A DNA stretch of 34,046 nucleotides from contig JAPPJY010000031.1 in assembly GCA_028874335.1 (NCBI GenBank), forward strand, positions 109,391 to 143,436. The letters run 5' to 3'. Position 1 is the first letter of the stretch, and each line of letters starts with the position of its first letter. The notes under the pieces were generated by a model. That model saw only the letters and a program-made list of their open reading frames with translations. It was not told where the DNA came from and ran no database searches. Below, piece after piece: positions 24,422-33,800 of the stretch. Made by a program: the position numbers and the translations under genes. The DNA is from Gemmatimonadota bacterium (GTDB lineage: Bacteria; Latescibacterota; UBA2968; GCA-2709665).

Positions 24422-25153
24422 TCAGCGGGGTGTGTCGCCGGTATCAGACGCATCCGGCAAATCCTTCCTGAAATATCGATTCCGATATTCCACCGGCGAA
24501 ACGCCATGTATCCGGACAAACGCTTCGCAAAGACGTTTGGACGAATGGAACCCACACTCGGCCGCGATTTCCTTCATAAACATTGTTGTTTCGGTAATCA
24601 ATTGCGCTGCCCGTACAATTCTGATTTCTCTCAACTTTTCTTTAAATGGCTTTCCAAGATGCTGTTTGAACAGCCTGCAACCGTATGACGGTGAGAACCG
24701 GAATTCACGCCTGACGTCATCGAAACACAGGTCCGGATTGCTGTAATTTGCTTCCAAAAACGACTCCAACCACACCTTCCAATGACTCTGTGAATTCGGT
24801 GATCTGCATGACGACTCCTGTAATTCCTCTTTCTGACTGGCATTGTCCAATTTTCCCACAAAGTCAAGTTCGAGCGGCTCTTCTGTCAAATCCAGGGGCG
24901 CGGCCGGAGTGACGACGAACAGCCTGGCCTCGAATCTTTCTTTACTCGAAATCTTCAGTCCTGTTTTTCGTTGTACGTTTTGTAGCTGCACGTCTACAGT
25001 TGCAATGTCAAGTTTTAGGCTCTTTGAATTCTCGAGCCCATCAAGTCCGGTTTTCGCGAAGAATATTTCAATTGGACCTTGGCTCAAGAACTCCTCGAAT
25101 GCCGATCTGAAGTCGGGGTCGCCATCTAGAATGAGGACTTTCTGCGTTACCAT
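24422..25153 (-). CDS. Receiver-like AraC-family transcriptional regulator
   Basis: The C-terminal ~105 residues are an AraC-type double helix-turn-helix: SNPDLCFDDVRREFRFSPSY with LFKQHLGKPF, then MKEIAAECGFHSSKRLCEAF and GVSPVEYRNRYF. The N-terminal part begins like a response-regulator receiver (KVLILDGDPDF..F) with a possible phosphoacceptor Asp54 in LDIATVDVQLQ. It is shortened and diverged: about 105 residues, FVVTP in place of the usual threonine region and FVGKL for the conserved Lys. No histidine kinase is nearby, so it may be an orphan or respond to something other than phosphorylation. It is the first gene of the minus-strand set and the obvious candidate to control it. Confidence 0.82.
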   Translation of the reverse strand: MVTQKVLILDGDPDFRSAFEEFLSQGPIEIFFAKTGLDGLENSKSLKLDIATVDVQLQNVQRKTGLKISSKERFEARLFVVTPAAPLDLTEEPLELDFVGKLDNASQKEELQESSCRSPNSQSHWKVWLESFLEANYSNPDLCFDDVRREFRFSPSYGCRLFKQHLGKPFKEKLREIRIVRAAQLITETTMFMKEIAAECGFHSSKRLCEAFVRIHGVSPVEYRNRYFRKDLPDASDTGDTPR

Positions 25154-25764
25154 ATCTTGCGTAATCTAATCGTCGACTTCTCAGCCGATCCCTTCCTTGA
25201 ATGAAGACTATTGCGCGGTTGTTTCAGGACACCTGGTGATCCATAATTGACTTCAAATATCAATGGTTCATTTTTCATGAATCCACGATCCATGACTGCC
25301 GTTCAATTAGTGAATATTATAATGTCAAATAATCTCCCCGCGCAAACATAAACGCATCCTGATATTTCTCATATACTCCGCAAATTTACACTTTTCTTTC
25401 GAACCCATTCATCATGAATCATACGGTGACGCATTCTGCGACAGTCTTTTGCATCTGTCGCACGGGGAGCATTTTTCGGATGTTCAGCACACGTGAAATA
25501 GAGAATTACGTGAATTCGGCGCTATCAGTAGAAATATAAGGGATTCTTCTGTTCGTGGAATTTTTCGTGGGTTCAGTACGCCGGCGAAACCCACGTTCAC
25601 GCGCCATCCACGGCTCATTCACTCTTGCGACACTTTATTCAACTCGTCAAACCCACGCATTCGGACCGGCTCCGCGATAAGGTTGCGTTCGGCGCGCCAC
25701 GGCAAACCGGGTTCGTGTCCTGCTTCCTCTCAATCTACGCTTGACTTTGTCAGGGCCGGGCTAC
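25154..25764. promoter_or_regulatory. AT-rich intergenic region between divergent gene sets
   Basis: I find no gene in this roughly 600-bp stretch between the regulator gene (-) and the catabolic operon (+). It is AT-rich on the left and richer in GC near the operon, and should hold both promoters. The only clear structure is the inverted repeat at 25437-25462. Confidence 0.5.
25437..25462. promoter_or_regulatory. 8-bp inverted repeat, possible operator
   Basis: TGCGACAG and CTGTCGCA are perfect inverted arms separated by 10 bp (centre to centre 18 bp, under two helical turns). The position between two divergent transcription units fits an operator; it could also form a small RNA hairpin. 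The regulator that would bind it is not known. Confidence 0.4.
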
Positions 25765-26934
25765 ATGATCCGTCCTATGAAAAAGGGCGTCGCGACGTTC
25801 GACGTTGTTGTGGCCGGACTGGGCGCGATGGGCAGCGCGGCGGTATATCATCTGGCGAAACGCGGACGGCGGGTCGCCGGCTTCGACCGGTTCCATCCGC
25901 CGCACACCCGCGGCTCCTCGCACGGACACGCGCGGGTGATCCGCGAGGCGTACGCCAGCGGGCCTGAGTACGTGAATCTGATCAGACGCGCATACGCGCT
26001 GTGGGAAACGCTGGAAGACGAGAGCGGCGCGGAACTGGTCAGGACGTACGGCCACCTCTCCATGCGGCCGCCGGGCGGGGCCGAACGACTCGGCGTCCTC
26101 GAAAGCGCGCGTGCGTTCGATATCCCCGTGGAGCGGGTCTCGGCGGATGACGTGCGGCGGCGCTTTCCCATGTTCCGGGTCGAAGACGGCTGGGAGGGCA
26201 TCTTCGAGCCACGGGCGGGCGCCGTGTTTCCCGAGGCATGCATCGATGCGCATCTGAGGCTGGCGCAATCCGCCGGGGCAAAGCTGAACTTCGACTGCCC
26301 GGTGCTGGACTGGACCGCGGATGGAAGCGCGGTGCAGGTGAAAACGCGGTCGGGCGAGATCTCCGCGGGCAGGCTGGTCGTCTGTGCGGGCGCGTGGGTC
26401 TCCAGTCTGGCGGCGGACCTGGCGCTTCCGGTGGAAATCGAGCGGATGACGCTGTTTTTCTTTCGGCCGCTGCGGAACGCGGGGATGTTCACGTCCGGCC
26501 GCTGTCCGAACAATACCTGGGTGAACGAGGACGGGGTTTCGTTCTACTGTCAGCCGGACTTCGGACGGGGCTTCAAGGCGGCATTGCATTGCGGGCGCGT
26601 GGGGGTCAACCCGGACACCATGGACCGCAATACGTCCCCGGATGACGAGGCTCGGATTCGTCCGCTCGTGGAGCGGTTCATTCCCGATGCGGCCGGGCCC
26701 GTCGTCCAGAGCCACGTTTGCATGTATACCAATCTTCCGGATACCGGATGGATTGTGGATTGCCATCCCGCGCATGAGCGTGTGATTATCGCTTCGCCGT
26801 GCTCGGGGCATGGGTTTAAATTCTCGTCGGCGATCGGAGAGATTGTGGCGAAAATGTGCATGGGCGAAACCGATGCGGCGGATCCCGGGATATTCGGCAT
26901 CGCGCCGCTGCTGGCCGGAGGATCGCGGACGTGA
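25765..26934 (+). CDS. FAD-dependent amine oxidase, sarcosine oxidase family
   Basis: This is a monomeric sarcosine oxidase / N-methyltryptophan oxidase (MSOX/SolA) family flavoprotein of about 390 residues, which oxidises secondary N-methyl amino acids to release formaldehyde and hydrogen peroxide. The dinucleotide fold is at the N-terminus (VVVAGLGAMGSAAVYHLA). It has the family motif GSSHGHARVIREAYASGPEYV, a mid-protein VVCAGAWVSSL, and CSGHGFKFSSAIGE, whose Cys is where FAD is covalently bound in MSOX. I prefer the ATG at 25765 (MIRPMKKG), with AGGG 8 nt upstream, over TTG 25741; ATG 25777 is also possible. The stop overlaps the next gene's GTG by 4 bases, so the two are coupled. The substrate is unknown. 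Confidence 0.85.
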   Translation: MIRPMKKGVATFDVVVAGLGAMGSAAVYHLAKRGRRVAGFDRFHPPHTRGSSHGHARVIREAYASGPEYVNLIRRAYALWETLEDESGAELVRTYGHLSMRPPGGAERLGVLESARAFDIPVERVSADDVRRRFPMFRVEDGWEGIFEPRAGAVFPEACIDAHLRLAQSAGAKLNFDCPVLDWTADGSAVQVKTRSGEISAGRLVVCAGAWVSSLAADLALPVEIERMTLFFFRPLRNAGMFTSGRCPNNTWVNEDGVSFYCQPDFGRGFKAALHCGRVGVNPDTMDRNTSPDDEARIRPLVERFIPDAAGPVVQSHVCMYTNLPDTGWIVDCHPAHERVIIASPCSGHGFKFSSAIGEIVAKMCMGETDAADPGIFGIAPLLAGGSRT

Positions 26935-27902
26935 CGATCCAGGACCACGTATCGTGGGCGGATTTCAACGACGACACGCTCCGGTTTTCGCGGGCGATCG
27001 GCGCGGACATGATCTGCCTGGACATTCGCGCGATGCACAGGCTGGATCCCTCGATGGACCTGCGCGACGGCCGCGACAGCCGCCCGTTCTTCGAAGCGGC
27101 CAGGAAGAAGGTGGAAGCCCACGGAATGGCGCTGTTCAGCGTTTTCATGGCGGGATGGGACGAACTGGCATTCGGCCTGCCGGACCGGGACGAAAAGCTC
27201 GAGGCCTGGTGCCGTATGTTGCGCTGTCTGGGCGAGGTGGGCATACTCGCACTGGGCTACAACTTCAAACCGATGGGCAACTTCCGCACGGCTTCGACGC
27301 CGCCGGGCCGGGGTGGGGCCGTATACAGCACGTTCGATTACGAGTCGTTCTCGAGGAACAGGCCAAATCCGCACGATCCTCCGATAGACGAGGCGGAAAT
27401 CTGGACAAATATGAAGCATTTTCTGGAGTGTGTGGTTCCGGTGGCGGAGGAGGCGGGTGTGAGGATGGCGCTCCATCCGGACGATCCGCCCATCCCGGAA
27501 CCCCTCGGCGGCGTTGCCCAGATCGTGTCCACGCTGGAACAATACCGGCGAATCTTCGCGGCTGCGCCGGGTGACAGCAATGCGATGCTGTTCTGCCAGG
27601 GCTGCATGACCGAAATGGGCGTGGACGTCCACGAGACCATCCGCGAGATGGGACTGCGCAAGAAGATCGTCTTCGTGCATTTCAGGAACGTGCGCGGGGC
27701 CCTGCCCAGCTTCCAGGAGGTGTTTCTGGATGAAGGCGACGTGAATATGCGCAGGGCGATGGAAGTGTACAAGGAGGTGGGGTTCAACGGGCCGTTCATG
27801 ATGGATCATACGCCGGGTATCCCCGGCGACGAGAAATCCAGGGCCGGGCACGCGTATGCCGTGGGGTACATCCGCGCGTTGATACAGGCGGTCTATGGGT
27901 AG
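26931..27902 (+). CDS. Mannonate dehydratase-like TIM-barrel protein, paralogue 1
   Basis: The family is D-mannonate dehydratase (UxuA), which converts D-mannonate to 2-keto-3-deoxygluconate in hexuronate breakdown. Diagnostic stretches are GVRMALHPDDPPIPEPLGG, NAMLFCQGCMTEMG and FVHFRNVRG, which supply the metal and substrate ligands (His, Cys, His). At 323 aa it is shorter than classical UxuA (about 390), so the exact substrate may differ. The GTG start at 26931 aligns with the start of the next, paralogous gene and has GGAGG 9 nt upstream; a longer reading would extend into the oxidase gene. It overlaps the oxidase stop (GTGA). The second copy, roughly 60 percent identical by eye, follows at once. 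Confidence 0.85.
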   Translation: MTIQDHVSWADFNDDTLRFSRAIGADMICLDIRAMHRLDPSMDLRDGRDSRPFFEAARKKVEAHGMALFSVFMAGWDELAFGLPDRDEKLEAWCRMLRCLGEVGILALGYNFKPMGNFRTASTPPGRGGAVYSTFDYESFSRNRPNPHDPPIDEAEIWTNMKHFLECVVPVAEEAGVRMALHPDDPPIPEPLGGVAQIVSTLEQYRRIFAAAPGDSNAMLFCQGCMTEMGVDVHETIREMGLRKKIVFVHFRNVRGALPSFQEVFLDEGDVNMRRAMEVYKEVGFNGPFMMDHTPGIPGDEKSRAGHAYAVGYIRALIQAVYG

Positions 27903-27936
27903 CGTTTCGCGATACCACTAACGGGAGGACATTTAT

Positions 27937-28890
27937 ATGTACATACAGGAACAGCTTCCGTGGGACCAGATCAACGACGATACGCTGAGTTTCTTCAAGG
28001 CGATCGGCGTGGACTATCTGACGGTGAACGCCATACCTCACGATGTGCGTGAGGGCACGGATCGCACGGAACTCTGGCGGGACGTGAAGAAATTGGCCGA
28101 ATCCCATGGGTTGAAGTTGACGAACCTGGCGGCGACAGGCTGGGACGAAATATCGCTCGCGCTGGACGACCGCGACGAGAAGATCGAGGCCTGGTGCCAG
28201 CTTCTGCGGAGCATGGGCGAGGTCGGCGTTCCCACGCTGGGGTACAATTTCAAGCCGGCGGGGAATTTCCGTACCGAATCCGTACCCCCGGGCAGAGGGG
28301 GCGCCAGATACAGTACGTTCGATTACGAGAAGATGATGGAGGACCCGCCGTACTATCCCGACAAGGCCATCTCCGAGGAGAAGATCCTGGAAAATATTCA
28401 ATACTTCCTGGAACGCGTCATCCCGGTAGCGGAAGAGAATGGCGTTCGAATGGCGCTTCATCCGGACGATCCCCCGATTCCCGAACCCCTGGCCGGCGCC
28501 GCCAGGATCGTGTCCACCCTCGAACAGTATCATCACATCTTCGATATGGTCCCCAGCCGCAGCAACGCCATGTTGTTCTGCCAGGGCTGCGTCGCGGAGA
28601 TGGGCGTGAACGTGTGCGACGCCATCCGGGATATCGGGGGCCGCGAAAAGATCGTCTACGTGCATTTCCGGAATATCCGGGGCGGTCCCAGGAGTTTCCA
28701 GGAGGTTTTCGTGGACGAGGGCGACCAGGATATGTACGAGGCGATGCAGACCTATAAGGAAGTGGGTTTCGAGGGACCGTTCATGATGGACCATACGCCC
28801 GGTTTCCCGAACACGGATTCCACGTTCTGGGCGGGGCGCGCGTTTGCGGTGGGGTATATGCGCGCACTGATCCAGGCGGTATATCGTTAA
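27937..28890 (+). CDS. Mannonate dehydratase-like TIM-barrel protein, paralogue 2
   Basis: This 317-residue UxuA-like protein is a close paralogue of the preceding gene. The same signature blocks appear (GVRMALHPDDPPIPEPLAG, NAMLFCQGCVAEMG, VHFRNIRG, EGPFMMDHTPGF). A strong GGGAGG lies 8 nt before the ATG. The N-terminal quarter and the segment around residues 125-145 differ most between the copies. Two diverged copies side by side suggest two related sugar-acid substrates or a heteromer rather than a recent duplication. It belongs to the + strand operon. Confidence 0.87.
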   Translation: MYIQEQLPWDQINDDTLSFFKAIGVDYLTVNAIPHDVREGTDRTELWRDVKKLAESHGLKLTNLAATGWDEISLALDDRDEKIEAWCQLLRSMGEVGVPTLGYNFKPAGNFRTESVPPGRGGARYSTFDYEKMMEDPPYYPDKAISEEKILENIQYFLERVIPVAEENGVRMALHPDDPPIPEPLAGAARIVSTLEQYHHIFDMVPSRSNAMLFCQGCVAEMGVNVCDAIRDIGGREKIVYVHFRNIRGGPRSFQEVFVDEGDQDMYEAMQTYKEVGFEGPFMMDHTPGFPNTDSTFWAGRAFAVGYMRALIQAVYR

Positions 28891-28929
28891 TCTAACGGTC
28901 TCCGGGATTCCCGGACACTGGAGGCGAGT

Positions 28930-29940
28930 ATGGCGGAGCATCGAAAAACACGAGAGACAGAAGAGAGCGTAGACGAGAAAACCGTACGCGTGGCCATGAT
29001 TGGCGCAGGAGGTCGCGCAACCAGCGCCCATTACCCCTCGCTCAAGGCCTTGAACGGCGTCGAGATGGTGGCCGTATCGGAACTGAGCGAACAGAGGATG
29101 GCCGATGCGGCCGCACGGTTCGGCATTCCGGGGCAGTATCCGGACTACAGGCAGATGATCGAGAAGGTAAAACCGGATGCCGTTTACACCATCATGCCGC
29201 CCCATCACCTGTACGATATCGCGGCAACGGTGATGGAGGCGGGCTGCCATCTGTTTATCGAAAAACCCCCCGCGATGACAACCGAGCAGACCCGTCAGAT
29301 GGCGCTGATTGCGCAGAAGCATGAGGTGCTCACCGGCGTGACGTTCCAGAGACGGTTCGCACCGGTCATCCGGTACGGGAAGGAACTCTGCGAAAAGCGC
29401 GGGGCCGTCCACAGCGCCGTGGCCACGTTCTACAAGAATGCCGTGGGCGGCGCGCCGTATTACAGGGGAGCGATCGACATCCTCACGTCCGACGCCATTC
29501 ACGCTGTGGACACGCTGCGCTATCTGTGCGGCGGCGAGGTGGCGTCCGTGGCCAGCGACGTCCGGCGGGAGGACGCCACGCATACCAACATATACCTTGC
29601 GCTGGTGAAGTTCAGCTCGGGGGCGACCGGCGTGCTGCTCACGAACTGGATGACGGGGCGACGCATCTTCTCCGTTGAAATCCACTCACCCGGCATTTCG
29701 GTGTTCGGGGATCCGGAAGAAGGCGGGCGGGTATTCGCGGACAACAAGGACGAACCCGTGGAAGTGCTCGATCCCTTCCGCCTTGGCGGCGGGGACGACA
29801 CGTGGCGCGCCTACGGCGCCTACGATATCAACCGCCACTTTATGGACTGTGTCAGAGTCGGGAAACAGCCGGAGACCTGTTTCGACGATGCGGTAAAGAC
29901 GATGGAGCTGGTGGATCTGATTTACCAGTCGCAGATCTAA
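28930..29940 (+). CDS. Gfo/Idh/MocA family oxidoreductase
   Basis: This is an NAD(P)-dependent dehydrogenase of 336 residues. An N-terminal polar extension of about 17 residues precedes the Rossmann fold VRVAMIGAGGRATSAHYPSL. The family motif EKPPAMT (EKP type) is present, and the catalytic stretch DILTSDAIHAVDTLRYLCGG has the Asp and His expected of sugar dehydrogenases. These enzymes oxidise a sugar or inositol hydroxyl to a ketone. GGAGG lies 5 nt before the ATG. With the two dehydratase-like genes before it and a TIM-barrel isomerase after it, it likely belongs to a sugar or uronate breakdown route. Confidence 0.93.
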   Translation: MAEHRKTRETEESVDEKTVRVAMIGAGGRATSAHYPSLKALNGVEMVAVSELSEQRMADAAARFGIPGQYPDYRQMIEKVKPDAVYTIMPPHHLYDIAATVMEAGCHLFIEKPPAMTTEQTRQMALIAQKHEVLTGVTFQRRFAPVIRYGKELCEKRGAVHSAVATFYKNAVGGAPYYRGAIDILTSDAIHAVDTLRYLCGGEVASVASDVRREDATHTNIYLALVKFSSGATGVLLTNWMTGRRIFSVEIHSPGISVFGDPEEGGRVFADNKDEPVEVLDPFRLGGGDDTWRAYGAYDINRHFMDCVRVGKQPETCFDDAVKTMELVDLIYQSQI

Positions 29941-29957
29941 ACTGATGGAGAGACGAA

Positions 29958-30776
29958 ATGAAATACATCATGTTCACGAAACATCTGGAGGGCCTGGATG
30001 TGCCCGGCATTGTCGCCGCGTTGAAATCGGTCGGCGTGGAGGGCGCGGATCTCTGCGTCCGCCCAGGCTATCCGGTACATCCGGAGAATGTCGAAAAGGC
30101 CCTGCCGGACGCGGCCAGGCTGTTCGCCGATGACGGGCTATCCATACCCCTGGTCACCACACCGGGTGACTTCGTCAGACCGGACATGGACTACGCGGAC
30201 CGCCTGTACGCGGCCTGCGGCGAAGCTGGCGTGGGTCATATCAAACTGGGATATTGGCACTGGGCGGCGGGGATGGACTACTGGGAGGAACTGGATGCGG
30301 TGCGGGGGCACCTCGAAGGATTCCAGAGCCTGTCGGAGAAACACGGGGTCCAGACCGTGGTGCACAACCACTCCGGGCTGTCGATGGGTCTCAACTCATG
30401 CGCGGCCATGAACGTGGTCAAAGGCTTCGATCCCCGGCACATCGGCGTGTTCGCCGATCCGGGACACCTCTCCATCTGCGGGGAGCCGATTGAACTGGCG
30501 CTGAATATCGTCCGGTCGCACCTGTCGGTGGTGGCGCTGAAGGACCTGATCCGCCAGCCGTTTGGGCAGAATAGTGGGACAACCTGGCGCACACGCGTCG
30601 TCAGGCTTGGCGACGGATACGGAGACTGGCCGGCTCTGCTGCGCGCGTTCAGCGCGGTCAACTTCGACGGTCCCCTGAGCTTCCACAGCGAATACAGCGG
30701 GGAACCGGTGGACACGGTGATCGATCTGGCCAGGTCGGACGTGCGTTTTTTCACGGCGCTTCGGAACGCGGGATAG
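29958..30776 (+). CDS. Sugar phosphate isomerase/epimerase-like TIM barrel
   Basis: This 272-residue member of the xylose-isomerase-like TIM-barrel superfamily includes sugar isomerases, epimerases and inosose dehydratases. Recognisable elements are GVEGADLCVRPGYPVHPENV at the first strands, VVHNHSGLSMGL, GVFADPGHLSICGEPIELAL and the late strand PLSFHSEYSGEP; the His, Asp and Glu residues there are candidate metal ligands. It starts 17 bp after the oxidoreductase, with GGAGAG before the ATG. It is the last gene of the operon and is followed by a strong terminator. The reaction cannot be fixed from sequence. Confidence 0.88.
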   Translation: MKYIMFTKHLEGLDVPGIVAALKSVGVEGADLCVRPGYPVHPENVEKALPDAARLFADDGLSIPLVTTPGDFVRPDMDYADRLYAACGEAGVGHIKLGYWHWAAGMDYWEELDAVRGHLEGFQSLSEKHGVQTVVHNHSGLSMGLNSCAAMNVVKGFDPRHIGVFADPGHLSICGEPIELALNIVRSHLSVVALKDLIRQPFGQNSGTTWRTRVVRLGDGYGDWPALLRAFSAVNFDGPLSFHSEYSGEPVDTVIDLARSDVRFFTALRNAG

Positions 30777-30808
30777 GGTGCGATTAGACCGATATACCCG
30801 TATACAGT

Positions 30809-30842
30809 AAAGGGCGGCCTGAGAACGGGCCGCCCTTTCTTT
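30809..30842. terminator. Bidirectional intrinsic terminator
   Basis: An 11-bp stem AAAGGGCGGCC / GGCCGCCCTTT with an 8-nt loop is followed by TCTTTAG on + and TTTACTGTAT on -. It lies between two convergent transcription units and can end both. Confidence 0.9.
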
Positions 30843-30862
30843 AGTTCGTGCAAGCGGACATT

Positions 30863-33800
30863 TCAGTCCAGAATCGCCCTGCAATTCGCCTGGATCCGGA
30901 ATCCCCCGTCCTGTTGCCGGAGAGCCGTGGCTGACGGCGTGACCTCCACCGTGTCTCCCGGCCCGACGTCGTAGAGATAGGCGATATCGCCAATCCTGAA
31001 CCCGGTGGTGAGGTCGTGCCTGCCAAGCAGCCGGATGCCCGCATCCCTGCGGACGCCCGGCCGGTGCGGAGCGAGGTCCACGTCGTCAACGGGAAGCCAC
31101 CGCGCGTGGTCCCGGTCCGTGAGCCAGGCGCCCCGGTAGTAGCCCTGCGCCGCCATGTACAGGTTGGTCTTCGTCGAAAGGCCGGTTCCATCCGGGCTTA
31201 CGCCAGTAACGACGAAGCGGCCGACCCGGAAACTGTCAGTACCGAACCGGATGCGATAGCGCCTGCCTCTGCCTTCCACGGAAGTGATGTTGTACGCCGC
31301 CCAACGGCGGGCGTTTCCGATGCGGGCGACGTCACCGTTGAGAGCCGTCCTGCGGAAGGGCATGCTGTCACGGTCGCGTTCAACGGTTATGGCGGACGAC
31401 GCCGGATCGACTTCCGCGATACGCCCGCGAAGAGGTCCTGGAACGGACAGCGTATGGCCGTTGGCGCTGATGTTCCCCTGGCCGGACTGGTGCAGGGAGA
31501 CCAGCTTCCCCTCAGCATCGTGCCGCGCCATTCCAAGACTGCTGCCGCACGGCCCGACGGCGTAGCGGATCGTATCTTCGCCGTCTCGATGGCCGACCCG
31601 CAGCGCGAGGGTCTCGCCGTCGGCATCAAGTTGCTCTACTGCGTGGATTTTTCGTGTGCCTTTAAAGGGTTCGTGTACGGCCACGAACCGGCTGGCCGCG
31701 CCTTCAGATACGTTACGGAGCAGCACGTAAGTCAGCTGTTTCGGGTTGCCCGGCTTCCTGGGGGGGTCTCCGTGGGCAACGAAGACTTCGTCCGAGGGAA
31801 GGAAGATGGTATTCAGGCCGATGCGGGTTTTCACGTCTCGCCAGGATGAGGACCACACTGCGGTCGGATTCCCGCGCCGCACATCGTACAGGTAGGAGTA
31901 ACCGCCACCGCGGTACGTATAGTACGAGCGTCCCTTCCTCAGCGGGTCGGTAAGACCGGCGTCGTCGTAAATGGCGCCGAATGGCACGTCCCGGCCTGCA
32001 AGGGTTCCCTGCTTCTGTGGCGGGTTGAGCGCGATTTCATTTGCGGAAAACTCACCGTCGAATCCGTGCAGGCTGTAGTCGTGCTGCGTTCCACCTGCCA
32101 CGCGGAAGCAGTCGACGACGTAGCGGGCGTCCCTTGCGATTTCGATGAGTGCGAGCGTCCGCCGGTATTCGGAGGTATGGCGATAGGTTTCCGGAGCATT
32201 CACCTGCACCCAGGTCAGGTCTCGCGCCCTCACGAATTGCTCCAGCCGGCCGGGACCCTGTGAATCCTGCCGCCGGCCGTCCACGACGACCGTGGCGTGC
32301 GCCAGCGTGTTCTTCGTCCATACCGCGGGACGGTCTCCCTCCGCGGCGTGTTCGCCGTAACCGAGGTCGGGGATGAGTTTTCGGCCGTACGCGAAAAGTT
32401 CGATGTTGAGGCTGTCGAAGTGCGCGTGCTCGGTGGCCGCCCGTCCATAATAGAGCGCCAGAGCCGCACGTTCGCGGCCTCGTCCCGACCTCAGCAGGGC
32501 CAGGCCGAAGCCACCCATCAACCGGCTTTCGTAGGCCATCTCCTTCAGTTCGGCGGCGGCGCCCGCGTGCGGCGGCGGTTCAATCGGTTCCTCCATCAGC
32601 GACTCGAAGCTGTTGAAACCGTTCGCCTGTCGCCGAAGAAGCTCGCCGATGAAGGCGTCTCCCGTTGCCCTGTAAGCGACCTGCAGGGTCTCGGCGCCGA
32701 GGGATACGTGTCCTCCGGTTGTCGTCCCGGCGTCGCCGATGCACGGGGTAAAGTCGTCCAGACAGGTCATTTCCGCGGCCCAGCGATACATGCGCAGGAA
32801 CTTCGGCCTGTCCCAGATCCGTACGCCCTGTTCTTCCAGAAGTCGTGCGATGACCGTGAGGTGCGTGACCCAGCTGCTGTTGTAGCTGGGGGAACTCTCC
32901 CACCCCATGCCTTCCCGGAAGATCAGGTTGTCCAGGGCGAAGTTGATCCCTTCCGCATGGGCGGCCTTGTCGCGAAAGATGTACCCGTCGAAGTGGGTGA
33001 GCATCTCCTTCAGTTCCGTTGCTTCCCCCGTATTGTTCAACGTCCATTCTACGGCCCTGGCGATCTCATTCCCGTCTCCTGAAGCGAGCGCTGCGATCAT
33101 CAGGGCTTCCTGGTGCCCGCCGTAGTTGCTCCGGACGTGGCCCCGGTAGATTCCGTCAAGGCTTGCCCCGATGATGCCCGTTTCGATCTTCCTCCTGAAT
33201 CCATCGGCATCAGAACCGAAGACGGGGTCGCGGGGGATGGCGTCGCGAACGGCATCCAACGCATGGCAGAGCCGCCGTACGGTCCCGGATTCGGAGATGA
33301 GGTCGTTCATCTTACCGGTATAGCCGGGAGAGAATTCCAGGGCGTACATGGATTGTCTGCTGTAGTCCATGTGCGGATAGACTTCGGCCAGACGGTCCAG
33401 AATAACCAGCGCTTTGTGCGCGTACCGGCCGTCCCCGCTGAGGAGATAGGCCTGAGAGAGGGAGGTAAGGCCGGCAACAACCGTATTCCACGTACTGCAA
33501 CAACAATAGGCGATGAACCAGTGGCGAAACGGTCCGTCGCCCTGCCAGCCCCATCCGTCGTCGGCGTAAGGGCCGGTAAGCAGGCTGCGGTCTTCCATAC
33601 CGCTCTGGTAGAATGCCTCAAAGTCATTGCTGGGATAGGACTCGCCGCCCACGGCGCAGGTGACGCGCCACTTGTCCTTGAAGGGATCGTGTATCCATCC
33701 GCCCTGTGCGTATCCGCCGTACCCATTCGGACCGCTGCCGTGAACCGGACAGCCGCTCACAAAGTTGATGGTCCAGCTGCGCGGCACTTCAGGACCGGGC

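Noticed and set aside
26550..27851. Minus-strand frame of 433 codons
   Set aside because: Antisense to the oxidase and the first dehydratase-like gene; no motifs.
27796..29685. Long minus-strand frame (629 codons) opposite the catabolic operon
   Set aside because: It is antisense to three well-recognised genes, has His/Arg-rich low-quality composition and no family pattern; a shadow of high-GC codon use.
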